8,313 bases of DNA from an uncultured bacterium (GCA_937139435.1 CAKZPX010000256.1:1-8313); one strand, 5' to 3'; counted from the stretch's first letter, positions 1-5,801 are shown. The notes: a model not told the origin generated them from the letters alone. Numbers and translations: made by a program.

Positions 1-308
1 AAAAAGTCGCGGCGCAGGTAAGGACCGCGCCAGTGGGGAGAATTTGCCTTGTTTTCCACCAACTCCCCGAGATCGTTAGGCAACCGCATCATATCTCCAA
101 AGAAACCAAAGTCCACCCGCTGACCGTTGGCTGTCAACTCCGGATTACCTACCATTGCGTAAATCAGACTCCTCATTTCCCGCGCGGTTTGATCAAAAAG
201 CCCCCTATCCCTGGTGGCATCAATCGTTCGGATTGCCACGGTACTGAGTACACCAATAATCAACACCACCACCAAAAGTTCCATTAAAGTAAAACCACCT
301 TTCCGCAT
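1..308 (-). CDS. Prepilin-like (minor pseudopilin) protein, C-terminus cut by window edge
   Basis: The first 102 codons are visible; the rest lies beyond the left edge. The protein begins MRKGG|FTLMELLVVVLIIG, a class III/type IV prepilin signal. Prepilin peptidase should cut after Gly5, leaving N-methyl-Phe at +1 and the conserved Glu at +5 (residue 10), followed by the hydrophobic helix that anchors subunits in the inner membrane and packs in the filament core. The downstream stretch contains VGNPEL, RVDFGFFGDMMRLP and WRGPY, closely matching the two genes upstream, so it is a tandem paralogue. ATG at 308 follows a GAGGTG Shine-Dalgarno and lies 14 nt after the stop of the previous gene, so it is co-transcribed. 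Known of the family: such proteins are filament or pseudopilus subunits of type IV pili or type II secretion systems. Which of the two applies cannot be decided here. Confidence 0.85.
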   Translation of the reverse strand, partial: MRKGGFTLMELLVVVLIIGVLSTVAIRTIDATRDRGLFDQTAREMRSLIYAMVGNPELTANGQRVDFGFFGDMMRLPNDLGELVENKANSPHWRGPYLRRDF

Positions 309-322
309 GCCCCACCTCATTT

Positions 323-1138
323 TCATGGAATATCCCAGTAAACATTCATTCTTAACTCTATATCACGCGCCCCCACTTTGGGCAAAACCGTCACAACTTT
401 ACTAACCGTATCACATCGGGGTGGCGGTGGATAGTAACGCCAGAACATTGCTCTTAAAGTATGAACCCCCTGGGGAACACCAGAAAAATCAAATCTTCCG
501 TTTGTTCCCGGGCGGACGCTCATAGTATCTCGATACCTCCGCCCATCACGGGGATAAACTAACTCTACAACAACCTGAGATGCCAGCGAATCAGGCGGTG
601 GTGCTCCCCGTTGATCCATCACCCTACCATCTACAAGATTGGCAAGCAACTCGGCAAACGAGTACCCCAGTGAACGGGTTATCCACCGTTTGGGGTCCAC
701 CAGCCCACCATTACCAAAACTACGCAGAAACAAACTATCGCGATTAAAAATTATTGAATCTCCCCATCCATCTATTCGATACCCATCCGGGGACTCATTA
801 AACGGTGATTTAATATAAGGTCCTTGCCACAAACTACTCTCCGGAGGAACCACCCAGGTGGGCTTCACCGCTAGATCAGTTAAAGAACGGGGCAAACATC
901 CCATATCACCAACAAAACCAAAATCAACCCGCACACCTCCTACCACATAGTCTGGATTGCCTGCTATTACCTGAGCCAGCCGGTCCAGTTTCTGACGGGT
1001 TTGTTCAAACCTGCCTCGTTCCAAAGTTACATCCCAGGTCTTAATTGCTGCGGTAAGGATTAAACTCAGAATCATCAAAACCACCAGAAGCTCAACAAGG
1101 GTAACGCCTTCGCAATTCCGTTCTTTTCTCTGTCTCAT
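323..1138 (-). CDS. Prepilin-like protein with extra C-terminal beta-sandwich-like domain
   Basis: The 271-residue product starts with an 11-residue basic leader (MRQRKERNCEG) followed by VTLVELLVVLMIL. Predicted cleavage is Gly11|Val12 with the conserved Glu at mature +5 (residue 16). Residues 60-90 carry the GNP ... RVDFGFVGDMGCLP core shared with its two neighbours, and WQGPY and DGWGDS (to about 127) follow. From about residue 165 a second module begins: LVDGRVMDQRGAPPP, then alternating beta strands, GTNGRFDFSGVPQGVHTLRA (211-230), a Pro-rich YYPPPP, and a final strand pair. This pattern resembles carboxypeptidase regulatory-like/CNA-B-like beta sandwiches (G-V-x-D-x-x-G-x-P ... G-x-F-x-F-x-x-V-P-x-G). 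I infer a minor, possibly tip-located or ligand-binding subunit, since a bulky domain like this would hinder packing along a filament. The ATG at 1138 directly abuts the TAG of the upstream gene, with a GGTGAGG Shine-Dalgarno inside that gene, suggesting translational coupling. Confidence 0.85.
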   Translation of the reverse strand: MRQRKERNCEGVTLVELLVVLMILSLILTAAIKTWDVTLERGRFEQTRQKLDRLAQVIAGNPDYVVGGVRVDFGFVGDMGCLPRSLTDLAVKPTWVVPPESSLWQGPYIKSPFNESPDGYRIDGWGDSIIFNRDSLFLRSFGNGGLVDPKRWITRSLGYSFAELLANLVDGRVMDQRGAPPPDSLASQVVVELVYPRDGRRYRDTMSVRPGTNGRFDFSGVPQGVHTLRAMFWRYYPPPPRCDTVSKVVTVLPKVGARDIELRMNVYWDIP

Positions 1139-1726
1139 CTAAAACCTCACCTTGATGTCATCATCTTTTACTGCGCCTGGTTGTCCCCAGAAAAGCCCGT
1201 CCGGTCCGGCACTCTCCAGACCTAAAGTCTCATTTCCTGATACCCAGAAACGGTACGGCGTCCCCCAGGCGTCGTATAAATAACCCATATTACCATCTTC
1301 CCGGATATAGGAACCGTTCCAGCCTTTCTGAATGTATGGATCCCACCCGGGAAGAGTTTCCTTACCCAGGTAGGTTATCTGAGCGTACATCCCTTCAAAC
1401 GGATTGCGGGTAACCAGCTCAACCAGATGTCGAGGCAACCTGCCCACATCCTGTTTAAAACCCAGTCCCACCACTTCTCCACCGTAGCGCACCTCCGGGT
1501 TACCCATTATTGCTTCACGCAATACATTCATTTCCTGAATGGTGGCGGTCCTGCGAGCGTTATTGGTAACGCGAGAAATCATTGGTGGGACAAAGAATGC
1601 AAGAACAATCCCTAATACCGAAATATTAACCAAGAGTTCAACAAGTGTGAACCCAAAAGCGCTAAACGAACCCTTGGTCACAAAGGGCATTATAGGTCTA
1701 CTACGGTTAATGTCAAACATATTCAT
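1139..1726 (-). CDS. GspG-like pseudopilin
   Basis: The 195-residue product has a prepilin signal: Gly25|Phe26-Thr-Leu-Val-Glu30, with the Glu at mature +5, followed by a hydrophobic helix to about residue 48. The mature region has GNPE (75-78), LGFKQDVGRLP, WDPYIQKGWNGSYI, YDAWGTPYRF (151-160) and SAGPDG ... DDDI near the C-terminus. The DAWG-x-PY block and the S-x-G-x-DG ... DDI ending are hallmarks of the type II secretion major pseudopilin GspG, where this ending helps bind calcium. The leader is unusually long (25 residues against the usual 5-9). Met13 would give a 13-residue leader, but the start at 1726 has a weak GGGG six bases upstream, whereas Met13 shows no Shine-Dalgarno, so 1726 is kept. 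The gene follows the upstream pilin by 14 nt and abuts the next ATG. A role as a pseudopilus or pilus subunit is inferred. Confidence 0.85.
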   Translation of the reverse strand: MNMFDINRSRPIMPFVTKGSFSAFGFTLVELLVNISVLGIVLAFFVPPMISRVTNNARRTATIQEMNVLREAIMGNPEVRYGGEVVGLGFKQDVGRLPRHLVELVTRNPFEGMYAQITYLGKETLPGWDPYIQKGWNGSYIREDGNMGYLYDAWGTPYRFWVSGNETLGLESAGPDGLFWGQPGAVKDDDIKVRF

Positions 1727-1740
1727 GTCTAACCCCGATG

Positions 1741-2277
1741 TTAATTATGCAGAACAAAAATTACCGCATCACCATCGGCATCAAAGTCACGAATTGATTG
1801 ACCACTCCGGTCAATGCCGACCAGACCATAATGAGTTGGGTACAGTGAACCCGGTGGGTCCCAAACAGCGTAGACAACATTACCCGGGTCGTAACCAGCG
1901 ACATCGTTCGGGCCATATTCACTGGTATTAGAAATATCGGTGATATCATCATAATCTTCGGGGTTGAATTCATCGGGGTCCATCTCTTTACCGGTCCAGG
2001 GGTTGGTGGGTAACTTCCCTATTTTCAAATCATATTCACCACCAGGGAAAATACACCCGTAACCATCCTCATAAAAATCCTCGGCATAATAACCGAATTC
2101 CTGGTGAAAAAGTTCAATTGCAACCTGAACATTATGGAGATTCATCTTCATAGCCCCCACTCTTGCCTGTTCACGAATCCCCGCAAACCGAGGAACTGAC
2201 ATTCCCATAAGTAATCCCAGAATCATTATCACCACCAGGAGCTCGACCAGGGTAAAACCTTTTCCTTTATACTTCAT
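1741..2277 (-). CDS. Type IV pilin/pseudopilin-like protein with FVLHN C-terminus
   Basis: The 178-residue product reads MKYKGKG|FTLVELLVVIMILG. Prepilin cleavage is expected after Gly7, with Glu12 at mature +5. The soluble domain has GYGCIFPGGE (72-81), LPTNPWTGKEM (89-99), an acidic loop (100-130), YGLVGIDRSG, then DFDADGD (164-170), and ends IFVLHN. The C-x-x-FPGG block, the P-x-NP-x-x-GK block and the FVLHN end also occur in the pilin at 5049-5684, so the two are paralogues on either side of the ABC cassette. D-x-D-x-DGD resembles a calcium-binding loop; calcium binding is known in GspG but only inferred here. An in-frame ATG at 2283 touches the GGAG Shine-Dalgarno with no spacing. The ATG at 2277 sits 6 nt from it and gives a normal short leader, so 2277 was chosen. 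This gene heads the left-hand pilin operon. Confidence 0.87.
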   Translation of the reverse strand: MKYKGKGFTLVELLVVIMILGLLMGMSVPRFAGIREQARVGAMKMNLHNVQVAIELFHQEFGYYAEDFYEDGYGCIFPGGEYDLKIGKLPTNPWTGKEMDPDEFNPEDYDDITDISNTSEYGPNDVAGYDPGNVVYAVWDPPGSLYPTHYGLVGIDRSGQSIRDFDADGDAVIFVLHN

Positions 2278-2283
2278 TATCAT

Positions 2284-2288
2284 CTCCT
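2284..2288 (-). promoter_or_regulatory. Shine-Dalgarno AGGAG that decides the pilin start
   Basis: On the minus strand AGGAG is followed by ATG ATA ATG AAG. The nearer ATG (2283) has no spacer, while the second (2277) has a 6-nt spacer, which favours initiation at 2277. Confidence 0.7.
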
Positions 2289-2294
2289 GTTGCT

Positions 2295-2324
2295 AAATTA
2301 TTATCATTTTTCTCAGGTTGTCAA
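2295..2324 (-). promoter_or_regulatory. Candidate sigma70-type promoter for the left pilin operon
   Basis: A perfect -35 TTGACA lies at 2324-2319 within AACTTGACA, the context also seen at the other two promoters of the window. The -10 is poorly defined: TAATAA (2303-2298, 15-nt spacer) or TAATTT (2300-2295, 18-nt spacer). The leader would be very short, with the Shine-Dalgarno close to the 5' end. No terminator separates it from the upstream TPR gene, so read-through from the ABC operon is also possible. Confidence 0.45.
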
Positions 2325-2334
2325 GTTATAAATT

Positions 2335-3228
2335 TCAATCTCTCACTCTCTTTGGAGACGTTGTGCTATACACCTTTCCCTCCCTGATGACATACTCACC
2401 ACCAAAAGGCTCCTCAGGAATTTCTTGCAGGTATCCGCGTTGCAACAGTTCGCGGATTGTGCTGGGCAAACGCCCCTCCTTTTCCTGAAACCGAGCACAG
2501 GCATACTCAATTATTACCAGACTCTCTTCCAACTTCAACCATTTTAACTGACGAACGATCAACTCGCGTAACTTTCTATTCTCGGTGGCATAATACAACT
2601 CACGCCACATCTGCCGGGCAGTTTCAAAATCCCCGGTTTTTGCCGTCACATATGGCACCCAGCGGGCAACCGCTGACCAGGCGCCGGGAAGTCGGGCGGC
2701 AATTCTAAACAATTGGGCTGCGGAACGGTAATCTCCGATCAGCATGTAAGTAATAAACCCGGCATCAAATGATAACTGCCAGTTCAAGGGGTTAGCCTTC
2801 ATCCCATTAAAAAGCAGCCGGAGCGCCTCAACCGGCTTGCGCGCATCCCAAGCCAAGGTTATCGCACCGAAATGATATGCTCCGATAAATCTCTTATCCA
2901 GTGTGGTAAGAATCTCAAAAATATGCCCCAGCCATTCATAGCGCCGGTCGGTCTCTTGATGGCGCCCATAATAATCTATCGCGGTAAGCCAGATAAAATC
3001 GGCGATAATTTCCCGGTACTCCAACGACATCTCTCGCAACGCTACACCGGAAGGGAAATAAGCCAGTTCCTGTATCATCCTTTCCGTCCGGGTCTTACCT
3101 GTAGAATCAATCGCCAGTTGTAATAAATATATCGCAACAAAACCCCATATAATCACCACCGCAGGAAGCAGTGCCAATAACCAACCTCCTCTCCGTTCCG
3201 GTAGAACACCAATCTCAACAACTTCCAT
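2335..3228 (-). CDS. Membrane-anchored TPR-like protein, third gene of the ABC operon (PilG-like by position)
   Basis: The 297-residue protein has one hydrophobic segment at about residues 16-40 after a short charged N-terminus, so it is probably a bitopic inner-membrane protein with a soluble C-terminal part. Residues 70-120 contain ADFIWLTAIDYYGRH, YEWLGHIFEIL and LDKRFIGAYHFGA. Residues 130-215 hold helical pairs ending in NPLNW, GDYRSAAQLFRIAARLPG and GDFETARQMWREL, which look like degenerate tetratricopeptide repeats. The last 45 residues contain GRLPSTIRELLQRGYLQEIP, then PFGGEY and GKVYSTT, a short motif often seen at the end of GspG-like pilins. The gene starts 1 nt after the permease stop (TGA-G-ATG), so translational coupling is likely. 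TPR proteins act as assembly scaffolds. With an ABC transporter and pilins alongside, a role like Myxococcus PilG in pilus biogenesis is an inference from context, not from recognised sequence identity. Confidence 0.8.
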   Translation of the reverse strand: MEVVEIGVLPERRGGWLLALLPAVVIIWGFVAIYLLQLAIDSTGKTRTERMIQELAYFPSGVALREMSLEYREIIADFIWLTAIDYYGRHQETDRRYEWLGHIFEILTTLDKRFIGAYHFGAITLAWDARKPVEALRLLFNGMKANPLNWQLSFDAGFITYMLIGDYRSAAQLFRIAARLPGAWSAVARWVPYVTAKTGDFETARQMWRELYYATENRKLRELIVRQLKWLKLEESLVIIEYACARFQEKEGRLPSTIRELLQRGYLQEIPEEPFGGEYVIREGKVYSTTSPKRVRD

Positions 3229-3229
3229 C

Positions 3230-3997
3230 TCAAAAATCCCGGCGATTAAATATTACCACTGATATCATCAGTAAGGTTGCACTGTAAACAACAGCATATC
3301 CTGCTGAAAGTAGCAACCCGGGAAAGTTCAGGGGGATATTATGTACTACCTCCCCTTTGATGTTGAAATTATTTAAGTTGGGTAAAATATAATAAGCAAA
3401 AAGGGCAAAAAACTTAATAACCGGAGATGGGAACATCCCGGCGAGTTGTTTCAACAGGGGCGTGCTGTGACCGATAAAGTATATCATAAATGTAAAAACA
3501 GCGCTCGCAATCGGACTAACAAACGTGGAGAAAAGCACCGCCACCGCAGTCAGAATCGCAAGCTCAAACAGGGTCATCACCACTGACCAGATAAGATAAA
3601 GACTTACCGGTACCCGGGAAATTAACATCACTCCGTAGAAACCCGCGGTCATAACCACCAGACTGACCACCAGTACCATCATCAACCCCAGATACTTGCC
3701 TAAAATAAACTCCAGCCGCCTGACCGGACGAGCAAGAATGAGATAAATTGTTCTTTTCTCCACTTCCCGATAAACAAGCCTTCCACCAACCAGAATAGCA
3801 ATCAATACACAGAACAGAGTTATCGCAGATAATCCCAGGTCTTTTATTATCTTCTCCGCTTCACCCATTGCTACTGGTTGAACAATCTTGGCACTCGCCA
3901 TCACCACCACCGCAATGACCACCAATGCCACCAGAACCCGGTCCCGGATTGACTCTTTAAAAGTATTAACCGCCAGACTGAATAATCTGTTAAACAT
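3230..3997 (-). CDS. ABC-2-type transporter permease (PilI-like by position)
   Basis: The 255-residue protein is strongly hydrophobic with about six membrane segments, near residues 21-39, 54-76, 102-126, 132-160, 163-178 and 226-250; the 192-206 stretch is also hydrophobic. The cytoplasmic loop at 77-104 has REVEKRTIYLILARP followed by RRLEFILGKYLG, the E-x-E-x-x-T ... RP-x-x-R-x-x-x-x-x-GK pattern typical of ABC-2/NosY-type permeases. PNLNNF at 206-211 fits the same family. It starts 2 nt after the ATPase stop, with GGAG 10 nt upstream of the ATG inside the ATPase gene, so the two should be made together and form a half-transporter that pairs as a dimer. The substrate is unknown. The pilin neighbours suggest a role in pilus biogenesis rather than drug or nutrient transport, but a generic exporter cannot be excluded. 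Confidence 0.88.
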   Translation of the reverse strand: MFNRLFSLAVNTFKESIRDRVLVALVVIAVVVMASAKIVQPVAMGEAEKIIKDLGLSAITLFCVLIAILVGGRLVYREVEKRTIYLILARPVRRLEFILGKYLGLMMVLVVSLVVMTAGFYGVMLISRVPVSLYLIWSVVMTLFELAILTAVAVLFSTFVSPIASAVFTFMIYFIGHSTPLLKQLAGMFPSPVIKFFALFAYYILPNLNNFNIKGEVVHNIPLNFPGLLLSAGYAVVYSATLLMISVVIFNRRDF

Positions 3998-3999
3998 CC

Positions 4000-4947
4000 C
4001 TACTGCACTCCGGCAGTCTTTAACTGTGACATAAAGTAGTCCTCAAGTGTCTTGGTTCTTGGCACAATTGCTGTGACCCGTGCTGAAGCCTCCCGGGCGA
4101 TTGCCAGCACCCTTTCCACGTCATCCTCATTCTTAACCGTGAGCATAATTAAATCACCCGATTCAATCACCCGCAGGGAAACCCTTTCTAATGCCTTGCG
4201 GAACTTACCAGTCGCACCTTTTATCGTTACCTCAATTGATTCAACCTCGGCGGTAAGAATTTCGTCCAGCCGACCACTCTTCACCATCCGTCCGGCAATT
4301 ATTATCCCCACCCGATCGCAAATTATCTCCACATCAGCAAGAATATGGGTGGAGAAAAAAACGGTCTTACCCCGCTCCTTAAGACTGATAATTATATCTC
4401 TGAACTCCTTCCGTCCCACCGGATCCAATCCGCCCATTGGTTCATCAAGAATCACCACATCGGGATCGTAAAGCAATGCCTGGGCAATACCTATCCGTTG
4501 CAGCATACCCCGGGAGAATCCCCGCATCTGTAGATGTGCGGCATAATCCATTCGCACCATCTTCAACATCTCTTTCACCCTCGGCTTTATTTCATTGCGT
4601 GGAATACCAGAAAGCTGGGCAGAGAGAAGCAAAAACTCCTCTGCGGTAAGGTAGTCATAAAAATACGGGGACTCTGGCAAAAAGCCAATCCGCCTCTTCA
4701 CCCGGTGGTCTTTAGGCGAACGACCCAAAACATAAGCAGTCCCACTGTCCGGTGTAACGAGTCCCACAAACACCTTAATAGCGGTTGTCTTTCCCGCACC
4801 ATTTGGTCCCAAAAATCCAAATATCTCCCCTTTTTCCACATTAAGATTCAGATCAACAAGCGCCTGAATCCTTCTCATCCGGAAGCCCGTTCGGTATACC
4901 TTTGTCAGTCTAACCGCTTCTATTACCGGTCGCTGGGAAAAAGACAT
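4000..4947 (-). CDS. ABC transporter ATP-binding protein (PilH-like by position)
   Basis: The 315-residue protein carries all ABC ATPase motifs in order: Walker A GPNGAGKT (47-54), Q-loop region GFLPES (88-93, with Glu in place of Gln as is common in ABC-2 ATPases), signature FSRGM (144-148), Walker B VVILDEP (164-170), D-loop GLD (173-175) and H-loop His201. About 90 C-terminal residues (225-315) form an accessory domain of the type seen in drug/NatA-like ATPases, ending in LEDYFMSQL. It hydrolyses ATP to drive the permease encoded 2 nt downstream. ATG at 4947 is the only sensible start, because no other ATG, GTG or TTG precedes the first beta strand. It lies 12 nt from the -10 box without a Shine-Dalgarno, so the mRNA should be almost leaderless. 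The pilin-ATPase-permease-TPR order recalls M. xanthus pilA-pilGHI, where the PilH ATPase is required for type IV pili. Orthology is inferred from context. Confidence 0.92.
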   Translation of the reverse strand: MSFSQRPVIEAVRLTKVYRTGFRMRRIQALVDLNLNVEKGEIFGFLGPNGAGKTTAIKVFVGLVTPDSGTAYVLGRSPKDHRVKRRIGFLPESPYFYDYLTAEEFLLLSAQLSGIPRNEIKPRVKEMLKMVRMDYAAHLQMRGFSRGMLQRIGIAQALLYDPDVVILDEPMGGLDPVGRKEFRDIIISLKERGKTVFFSTHILADVEIICDRVGIIIAGRMVKSGRLDEILTAEVESIEVTIKGATGKFRKALERVSLRVIESGDLIMLTVKNEDDVERVLAIAREASARVTAIVPRTKTLEDYFMSQLKTAGVQ

Positions 4948-4959
4948 AAAATTGAGAGG

Positions 4960-4988
4960 ATTATAAAAGGTAAACTCATATAAGTCAA
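4960..4988 (-). promoter_or_regulatory. Near-consensus sigma70-type promoter of the ABC operon
   Basis: On the minus strand -35 TTGACT (4988-4983), a 17-nt spacer and a perfect -10 TATAAT (4965-4960) precede the ATPase ATG by 12 nt. Transcription should start near A4953, giving a 5' leader of about 6 nt. The promoter sits directly behind the terminator of the upstream pilin gene. Confidence 0.8.
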
Positions 4989-4994
4989 GTTAAC

Positions 4995-5033
4995 AAAAAA
5001 TAAAAAGGGTGGGGCGCTACACCCCACCCTTTT
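4995..5033 (-). terminator. Intrinsic terminator of the major pilin gene
   Basis: The transcript forms AAAAGGGTGGGG (5033-5022), a 7-nt loop, and CCCCACCCTTTT (5014-5003), a perfect 12-bp stem, followed by an interrupted T tract (TTTTTATTTTTT ending at 4995). It begins about 15 nt after the pilin stop codon. It should isolate the pilin transcript from the ABC operon, allowing very different expression levels. Confidence 0.93.
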
Positions 5034-5048
5034 ACTGATTGCGGAGGT

Positions 5049-5684
5049 TTAGTTGTGGAGAACGAAGAAAATCCAGGACTCCTCGTCTGTCGGATCGTCA
5101 GCCATCGGATCCAGGTCATACATCGGATATGAAACATCACGACCAAAGCCGTAGATACCATACTCCTGCGGAACCTCATTACCGATTCCCGGAACATAAG
5201 TTGCAATACCAATGCCGCCCGGATACTCCGGTGTGCCACCGTAATCCACGTACGGACAGTCTTCGTCGTTACCACGGATCTGGGCATTCTGACCAGGCTC
5301 AAGTTCGCCAAACAAATCCTCGTAGCTCAGGTCCATCTCGTCCTTGTCCTCGTCATTGTAGCGCTTCCCATCGTAGGGGTTAACGGGGAAGTTACCCGGC
5401 CTGGGCTCACCATCAATACCCACCGGGTCACCGCCCGGGAACCACAAGCACATACCAGCCTCATCACCAGGCTCCCAAGAAACGTCTTCGTTGGGATAGT
5501 TGCCAAAGTGGTCCACCGCATAAGCCTCAAGTGCGGTCTGAATAACGTGCATATTGTTCTTAACGGAAGAACGCCGTGCACGCTCCTGGAACAAAACGAA
5601 GTTCGGGATGATTAAAGCAAGCAGGATACCGATAATCAGGATGACGACGAGCAGCTCAATCAGAGTGAAGCCGCGATTCTTCAT
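5049..5684 (-). CDS. Major-pilin-like type IV prepilin, highly acidic
   Basis: The 211-residue product begins MKNRG|FTLIELLVVILIIG. Prepilin peptidase should cut after Gly5, leaving Phe at +1 and Glu at +5 (residue 10), with a hydrophobic alpha1 helix to about residue 32. The soluble part is extremely acidic: about 35 Asp/Glu against 6 Lys/Arg after residue 57. Landmarks are GMCLWFPGGD (77-86), NPYDGKRY (102-109), DCPYVDYGG (142-150), YGIYGFGRD (175-183) and the C-terminal IFFVLHN. Cys79 and Cys143 could form a disulfide. The promoter, 5' hairpin, AAGGAGGTG Shine-Dalgarno with 9-nt spacing and a dedicated terminator together suggest a monocistronic, abundant transcript, which supports a major-subunit role. 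It shares the C-x-x-FPGG, NP-x-x-GK and FVLHN blocks with the pilin at 1741-2277. A GspG-type pseudopilin is the alternative. Placement before an ABC/TPR trio parallels M. xanthus pilA. Confidence 0.9.
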   Translation of the reverse strand: MKNRGFTLIELLVVILIIGILLALIIPNFVLFQERARRSSVKNNMHVIQTALEAYAVDHFGNYPNEDVSWEPGDEAGMCLWFPGGDPVGIDGEPRPGNFPVNPYDGKRYNDEDKDEMDLSYEDLFGELEPGQNAQIRGNDEDCPYVDYGGTPEYPGGIGIATYVPGIGNEVPQEYGIYGFGRDVSYPMYDLDPMADDPTDEESWIFFVLHN

Positions 5685-5691
5685 GGTATGA

Positions 5692-5700
5692 CACCTCCTT
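5692..5700 (-). promoter_or_regulatory. Strong Shine-Dalgarno of the major pilin
   Basis: AAGGAGGTG on the minus strand is a full anti-Shine-Dalgarno match, 9 nt from GGAGG to the ATG at 5684. It is clearly stronger than the sites of the other genes here and confirms the chosen start. Confidence 0.85.
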
Positions 5701-5713
5701 TCTTTTTAGGATT

Positions 5714-5799
5714 ATTTGAGAACAGAGAAAATGCCTTCCCACTTAATTTTTTATCGGTGATAAAAAAAGCGGATGATCGCATCTTCTCTGCTCCCAAAT
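5714..5799 (-). promoter_or_regulatory. Long hairpin in the 5' leader of the pilin mRNA
   Basis: Two 21-nt arms, 5799-5779 and 5734-5714 in transcript order, pair without interruption when four G-U pairs are counted. Inside them, after a small internal loop (5778-5773 opposite 5738-5735), CCGCTT (5772-5767) pairs with AAGTGG (5744-5739). TTTTTATC (5766-5759) then pairs with GATAAAAA (5755-5748) around an ACC loop, with a 3-nt bulge (ATT). The predicted transcription start is near 5795, so the stem would begin within the first few nucleotides of the mRNA and end 13 nt before the Shine-Dalgarno. A 5'-terminal stem can stabilise an mRNA, as shown for ompA. A regulatory switch is an alternative; no known riboswitch class is recognised. 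Confidence 0.75.
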
Positions 5800-5801
5800 G
5801 A

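Noticed and set aside
33..405. Plus-strand reading frames opposite the left-hand pilins
   Set aside because: They are antisense to clear prepilin genes and translate to low-complexity peptides with no family resemblance.
4052..4983. Overlapping plus-strand reading frames of up to 149 codons opposite the ABC ATPase
   Set aside because: They are shadows of a gene with complete ABC motifs on the minus strand.
4985..5383. Reading frames within the major pilin on both strands
   Set aside because: They are out of frame with the pilin, overlap its terminator, and lack start signals.
5714..5799. Leader hairpin as a known riboswitch or as the rrn terminator
   Set aside because: It matches no riboswitch class that I recognise. 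No U tract follows the outer stem, and the structure lies after the pilin promoter, so rrn termination there is unlikely.
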